This document shows positions 5,622 to 8,315 of a stretch of DNA of 8,315 bases, piece by piece. The stretch covers positions 1 through 8,315 of the forward strand of contig NZ_CASFWU010000111.1 of NCBI RefSeq assembly GCF_949298305.1, read 5' to 3'. The number at the start of each line of letters is the position of its first letter. The first letter of the stretch is position 1. Source of the stretch: an uncultured Bacteroides sp. (GTDB taxonomy: Bacteria > Bacteroidota > Bacteroidia > Bacteroidales > Bacteroidaceae). The notes under the pieces were generated by a model. The model saw only the letters and a list, made by a program, of their open reading frames with translations, ran no database searches and was not told the DNA's origin. A program made the position numbers and the translations under genes.

Positions 5622-6307
5622 TAACCAGTCATATCGCTACAGGCATTCCATATTTTTGAAAAGAACTCTTGTTCGCCTCTATCGTTTAGATATCCCATGA
5701 GCTGGGCTTTCAGAATATCGTGCTGCTCCAGCTGCTCTCCTCGGGTGTTCATGATTTCGAAATAACGATTCAGGTCGGTATGTTCGGGCACTTCTATTCT
5801 ATAGAGGACAACATGTGCCAAGCGTGACACAAAATCAGCTCTATTCAATCCTGATTTTTCTTCAAATTTTTGACGAATAGCCCGGATGCCATTCACAATA
5901 GGCTGCTCGACAGCACTTTCGTCATCTATCTTATCATCCAATATTTTCTGAATACGTGCAAGCGTATAGTTTGAGTTTGGACGGCAGTCAAAGGAAAGCG
6001 TCTTCCCCAACTCACCTTCCAAAGCTCCTTCGGAAACCAAATACTGCAGCAGAAGGAACAAGGTGGTAAGACGTTGTTGTCCATCAACTACTTCGTAGGT
6101 ATCAGCCTTACCTTGGACTTTTGAAACAATAAGCGACCCGATGTAATAATTTTCAGCGGAATCTATATCAATGTCATTAATATCATCTATCAACTGCCCA
6201 ATTTCCTTGTCCTCCCAAGCATAAGCCCGCTGGTAACGCGGAATGACATAGTGGGCATCTGTATCGAAAAGGGTATGCCCGTCTAAAATTCTTAACTCTT
6301 CTACCAT
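5438..6307 (-). CDS. DUF262 protein, 3'-truncated; chimeric ORF running into antisense of the GH2 gene
   Basis: Starts at ATG 6307, one base after the TGA of the upstream DUF262 gene (TGAGATG), so the two are tightly coupled. Residues ~1-229 look native: IPRYQRAYAWEDKEI (22-36), YIGSLIVSK (55-63), the hallmark VVDGQQRLTTL (73-83) and YFEIMNTRGEQLEQHDILKA (182-201), all typical of the ParB-like DUF262 fold found in GmrS and SspE, where it binds or hydrolyses NTP. After KIWNACSDMTGY the sequence stops resembling the family. The last ~60 codons (5438 to ~5620) are simply the complement of the GH2 coding region. Many relatives are over 500 residues and carry a nuclease-like domain such as DUF1524 after this part; whatever C-terminal domain existed is lost here. 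Function of the remnant is doubtful. Confidence 0.85.
   Translation of the reverse strand: MVEELRILDGHTLFDTDAHYVIPRYQRAYAWEDKEIGQLIDDINDIDIDSAENYYIGSLIVSKVQGKADTYEVVDGQQRLTTLFLLLQYLVSEGALEGELGKTLSFDCRPNSNYTLARIQKILDDKIDDESAVEQPIVNGIRAIRQKFEEKSGLNRADFVSRLAHVVLYRIEVPEHTDLNRYFEIMNTRGEQLEQHDILKAQLMGYLNDRGEQEFFSKIWNACSDMTGYQIRSEVVSVGSHKAFLMPVHLDPSTHTCVSHSTRSRFNSTSLPPHSAGISTSLAYHAAPI
5612..5626. other. rearrangement junction between GH2 and DUF262 genes
   Basis: To the left the plus strand reads as GH2 (DLTPYLI, ending about 5624 in the restored frame). To the right the minus strand reads as DUF262 (ACSDMTGY, ending about 5622). Both genes lose family resemblance within the same few bases and point towards each other. 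Base composition also changes here, from GC-rich on the left to AT-rich on the right. Confidence 0.7.
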
Positions 6308-6308
6308 C

Positions 6309-7625
6309 TCAAATACTATATCCGTTTAATATACAAAGGTTGCTATATAATTCTTTCCATTCGTCATTTGCCCGATCGTCGACGCTCAAAGTAAGTCTCA
6401 TACCGGCAATTTCAGTATGCCTGCGAGCATAAGCTATCATCGCTATTACGGGTTTGGCATTGCTGTATCTGTCAAAATCGTTTCTTCCGATGGCATACCG
6501 GTTAATTGTATCAAAGCCTAAATGATTCATGTCAACCCTGATCATCATAGCCCAGGTAAACAACTTTGTGACCGCCATAACATCGAAATTATGAAAACGG
6601 TCGTAATAGCACAATAAAGCGCAAAAGAACAGATTGCGGGCATAATTAAGCCCAGTTGATGAAGACTGGCAAGCCTTATCGAAAGCCTCGACAGAAACAG
6701 CGTCTTTCCCGTCGGTCAACATTTGCTTTATTTTGTCGAAATTCGGATTGGTGATGATTTCCTCTTTTATGTTATGCAACATTTGCATATAATGATCGAC
6801 CATTTCAAAGAAATCACTTCCAGAAATAAATGGCTCCGTAAGCAGGAAGTAAGGCATGGCCTTGTTGGCTCTGCGGGCATAGGTATATCCCGTATCCTCT
6901 TCGATACCCTTATAAATATCAATATCGGCTATGGTAAAATTTCCGCATTTACGACATTTGGCCCAGTTCCACAACGGGAACAGATAATGATCAAACAACT
7001 CTCGAATGGCTCGGGGATCCTTTGATTCCCATTTTATCACCGCATGCTGCATCTCATATTTATCATGTATCTCTCTTAAATGATAGGCTTTAAGCAAATC
7101 GTGTGGATACAAAGCACGGCCACGGGTATTCTGAGAATCGAACAACTGAAAAGCTTCACTGATTTTATTGACCGTGATGACCACCACCTCCAGTATATCT
7201 TTCAGCGCTTTCGTAAAAAGTTTTTTCCTTTTCTCATCAACAGAAGAAAACCACTCACTTATTGTCTTATAATTTGCATGTATGTTCTTTTGGGTAATCT
7301 TATTAGAATACTTTACTTCCGACAGAGCACAAGTAAAACTAGGTTGCAAATACAGATTTAAGAGTAAAAAAGACAATATACGCTGCTGACCATCTACCAC
7401 CTCGTACTCGCCGTTTTCATTTTTATACAATATTACTGTACCTATACGGTATTTAAAGTTTGTATATTTTCTACTCTCTTCAATACTCTTTTGGATATCA
7501 AGGAGCAACTCTATGATATTTTTATCCGTCCATTTATACGGCCGTTGATAATTAGGAATAACCAAATTGGTTTTCAATAGCTTATAAATGGACCATATCC
7601 GAGGAATACTATTTTTAAAACTCAT
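6309..7625 (-). CDS. DUF262 (GmrS-like, ParB-fold) protein, complete
   Basis: 438 residues from ATG 7625 (MSFKNSIPRIWSIYKLL). A TTG at 7649 would add eight residues (MNIICDYN) that look unlike a protein start. DUF262 landmarks in order: LVIPNYQRPYKW (21-32), YRIGTVILY (59-67), YEVVDGQQR (74-82), FDSQNTRGRALYPHDLLKAY (162-181). The middle and C-terminal part is mostly helical and includes a lone CRKC pair (224, 227) and an aromatic stretch FISGSDFFEMVDHY (266-279). I see no HNH or DUF1524-like His motif, so if it works in restriction the nuclease would have to be elsewhere. Known relatives use this domain to sense modified DNA and control a nuclease. It precedes the second DUF262 gene by one base, and follows the ATPase gene by 65 bases. 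The two products probably work together, an inference from coupling. Confidence 0.88.
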   Translation of the reverse strand: MSFKNSIPRIWSIYKLLKTNLVIPNYQRPYKWTDKNIIELLLDIQKSIEESRKYTNFKYRIGTVILYKNENGEYEVVDGQQRILSFLLLNLYLQPSFTCALSEVKYSNKITQKNIHANYKTISEWFSSVDEKRKKLFTKALKDILEVVVITVNKISEAFQLFDSQNTRGRALYPHDLLKAYHLREIHDKYEMQHAVIKWESKDPRAIRELFDHYLFPLWNWAKCRKCGNFTIADIDIYKGIEEDTGYTYARRANKAMPYFLLTEPFISGSDFFEMVDHYMQMLHNIKEEIITNPNFDKIKQMLTDGKDAVSVEAFDKACQSSSTGLNYARNLFFCALLCYYDRFHNFDVMAVTKLFTWAMMIRVDMNHLGFDTINRYAIGRNDFDRYSNAKPVIAMIAYARRHTEIAGMRLTLSVDDRANDEWKELYSNLCILNGYSI

Positions 7626-7690
7626 ATTATAGTCACAAATTATATTCAATAACCACTTGTTTAGTTCGCAAATATTTTTTCAGGATATTG

Positions 7691-8315
7691 TCATTTTGTG
7701 AAATATTCAGTCTTTAGCCAATAGGCATAAATCGGATCCTGGAACGAGATTTCACCGGCCTTATTATCCAATATATCATTCTTGATAAGGGCAGCCTTTG
7801 AGCGGGATATTGAGGTCGTTGAAGAAATTTGATAGCGATGCATCACTTCGGTCGAACTAATGGCCTTTTCGCCGGCAATAAGAGCTTTAAGATAGTTTAG
7901 TTGCTGTGTGGTCAATGTTTCGGTGATTGTTACAAACAACAGACTTAACTGCTCCACCAATGCTGTGTGTGCCTCACGTACAATCTCAACGGTACATACA
8001 TCCTTTGTTCTGAGCCATGAAAGCTGTGCCAACTGCTGTGCGTAGTATGGATGGTTGTCTACGAGCTTCGCAATCAAATGGCTTGCTTCATCGTCGATTT
8101 CCTTGCCAGTATCAGTGAAACGACTTTTGAAAAACTCCACGAGGCAAGGCGTGTCAATCTTATTAAGAAACATCAGGTTGCCAAACTTGTAAAAGGGTTT
8201 GGATGAATCGGTAAATACTTCCATCATCATGTGGCGCTTGCTGCCATAGAGACAATAGGCCACACTCTGGTGCAGCTGCCAATGTGAACGCAACTTTTTC
8301 TGGAAATAGTCTGGG
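7691..8315 (-). CDS. AAA-family ATPase (archaeal ATPase-like, COG1672 type), C-terminal part (5' partial)
   Basis: The frame is open to the right edge of the window; the TTG at 8293 is an internal Leu codon and seven further residues (PDYFQKK) precede it, giving 207 visible residues. They include LRSHWQLHQSVAYCLYGS, KRHMMMEVF and PFYKFGNLMFLNKID, which resemble the sensor part of bacterial AAA proteins of the archaeal-ATPase group. The last ~70 residues (QLNYLKALIAGEKAIS, VMHRYQISSTTSISRS, SFQDPIYAYWLK) look like the winged-helix domain typical for this group. Walker A and B would lie outside the window. These proteins are widespread in Bacteroidales, their role is mostly unknown, and they are often linked to mobile or defence regions. 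A 65-base gap to the next gene leaves open whether they share a transcript. Family call fairly sure, function unknown. Confidence 0.75.
   Translation of the reverse strand, partial: PDYFQKKLRSHWQLHQSVAYCLYGSKRHMMMEVFTDSSKPFYKFGNLMFLNKIDTPCLVEFFKSRFTDTGKEIDDEASHLIAKLVDNHPYYAQQLAQLSWLRTKDVCTVEIVREAHTALVEQLSLLFVTITETLTTQQLNYLKALIAGEKAISSTEVMHRYQISSTTSISRSKAALIKNDILDNKAGEISFQDPIYAYWLKTEYFTK

Noticed and set aside
5306..5659. 117-codon plus-strand frame after 5306
   Set aside because: Only its part after ~5553 is meaningful, as the frameshifted continuation of GH2; the rest is a shadow and is covered by the pseudogene entry.
6723..7361. Plus-strand frames at 6723-7025 and 7080-7361
   Set aside because: They are antisense to the complete DUF262 gene, whose conserved motifs run through the same bases.
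7626..7649. TTG start for the complete DUF262 protein and a promoter at TATAATTTG (7644-7636)
   Set aside because: ATG 7625 gives a natural start. The TATAATTTG has one base too many for TAnnTTTG, lacks a TTTG at 19-21 bases and would leave almost no leader.

Overview
The window looks like chromosomal DNA from a Bacteroides-type organism (Bacteroidales). The evidence is: promoters of the TTTG / TAnnTTTG kind, no strong Shine-Dalgarno sequences, a UvrA of Bacteroidetes type, a small outer-membrane beta-barrel protein ending in Phe, and a lipoprotein glycoside hydrolase of family 2. Species cannot be fixed from the sequence alone.

Layout. (1) 2-943, plus strand: the C-terminal tail of a CstA-like carbon-starvation/peptide transporter, a 76-residue two-helix membrane protein that overlaps it by ATGA, and a 161-residue secreted beta-barrel protein, ending at a rho-independent terminator (993-1041). 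(2) 944-1411: a gene-free convergent spacer with a 22-bp-period tandem array and a long inverted repeat. (3) 1412-4219, minus strand: uvrA, complete, with a near-perfect Bacteroides promoter just upstream. (4) 4232-5174: about 940 bp without a recognisable gene, holding a duplicated promoter-region segment, an orphan plus-strand terminator, a GC-rich structured stretch and a long run of 22-bp-period repeats. (5) 5175-5621, plus: the first ~145 residues of a GH2 lipoprotein, frameshifted and cut off. (6) 5438-8315, minus: a visibly AT-richer block with the end of an AAA-family ATPase gene, a complete DUF262 gene and a second, truncated DUF262 gene.

Regions 5 and 6 meet at an abrupt junction near 5615-5625. 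Two convergent genes, the GH2 gene and the second DUF262 gene, both lose their 3' parts at the same point, and each ORF runs on into the antisense of the other. This suggests a rearrangement or the edge of an acquired island (or, less happily, a misassembly). DUF262 proteins carry a ParB-like fold with a DGQQR motif and are the sensor/NTPase part of known modification-dependent restriction systems (GmrS, SspE). Two such genes one base apart behind an ATPase gene therefore suggest a defence locus, but this is inference from family and context. The most unexplained sequence structure is the set of 22-bp-period arrays of different sequence on both sides of uvrA.
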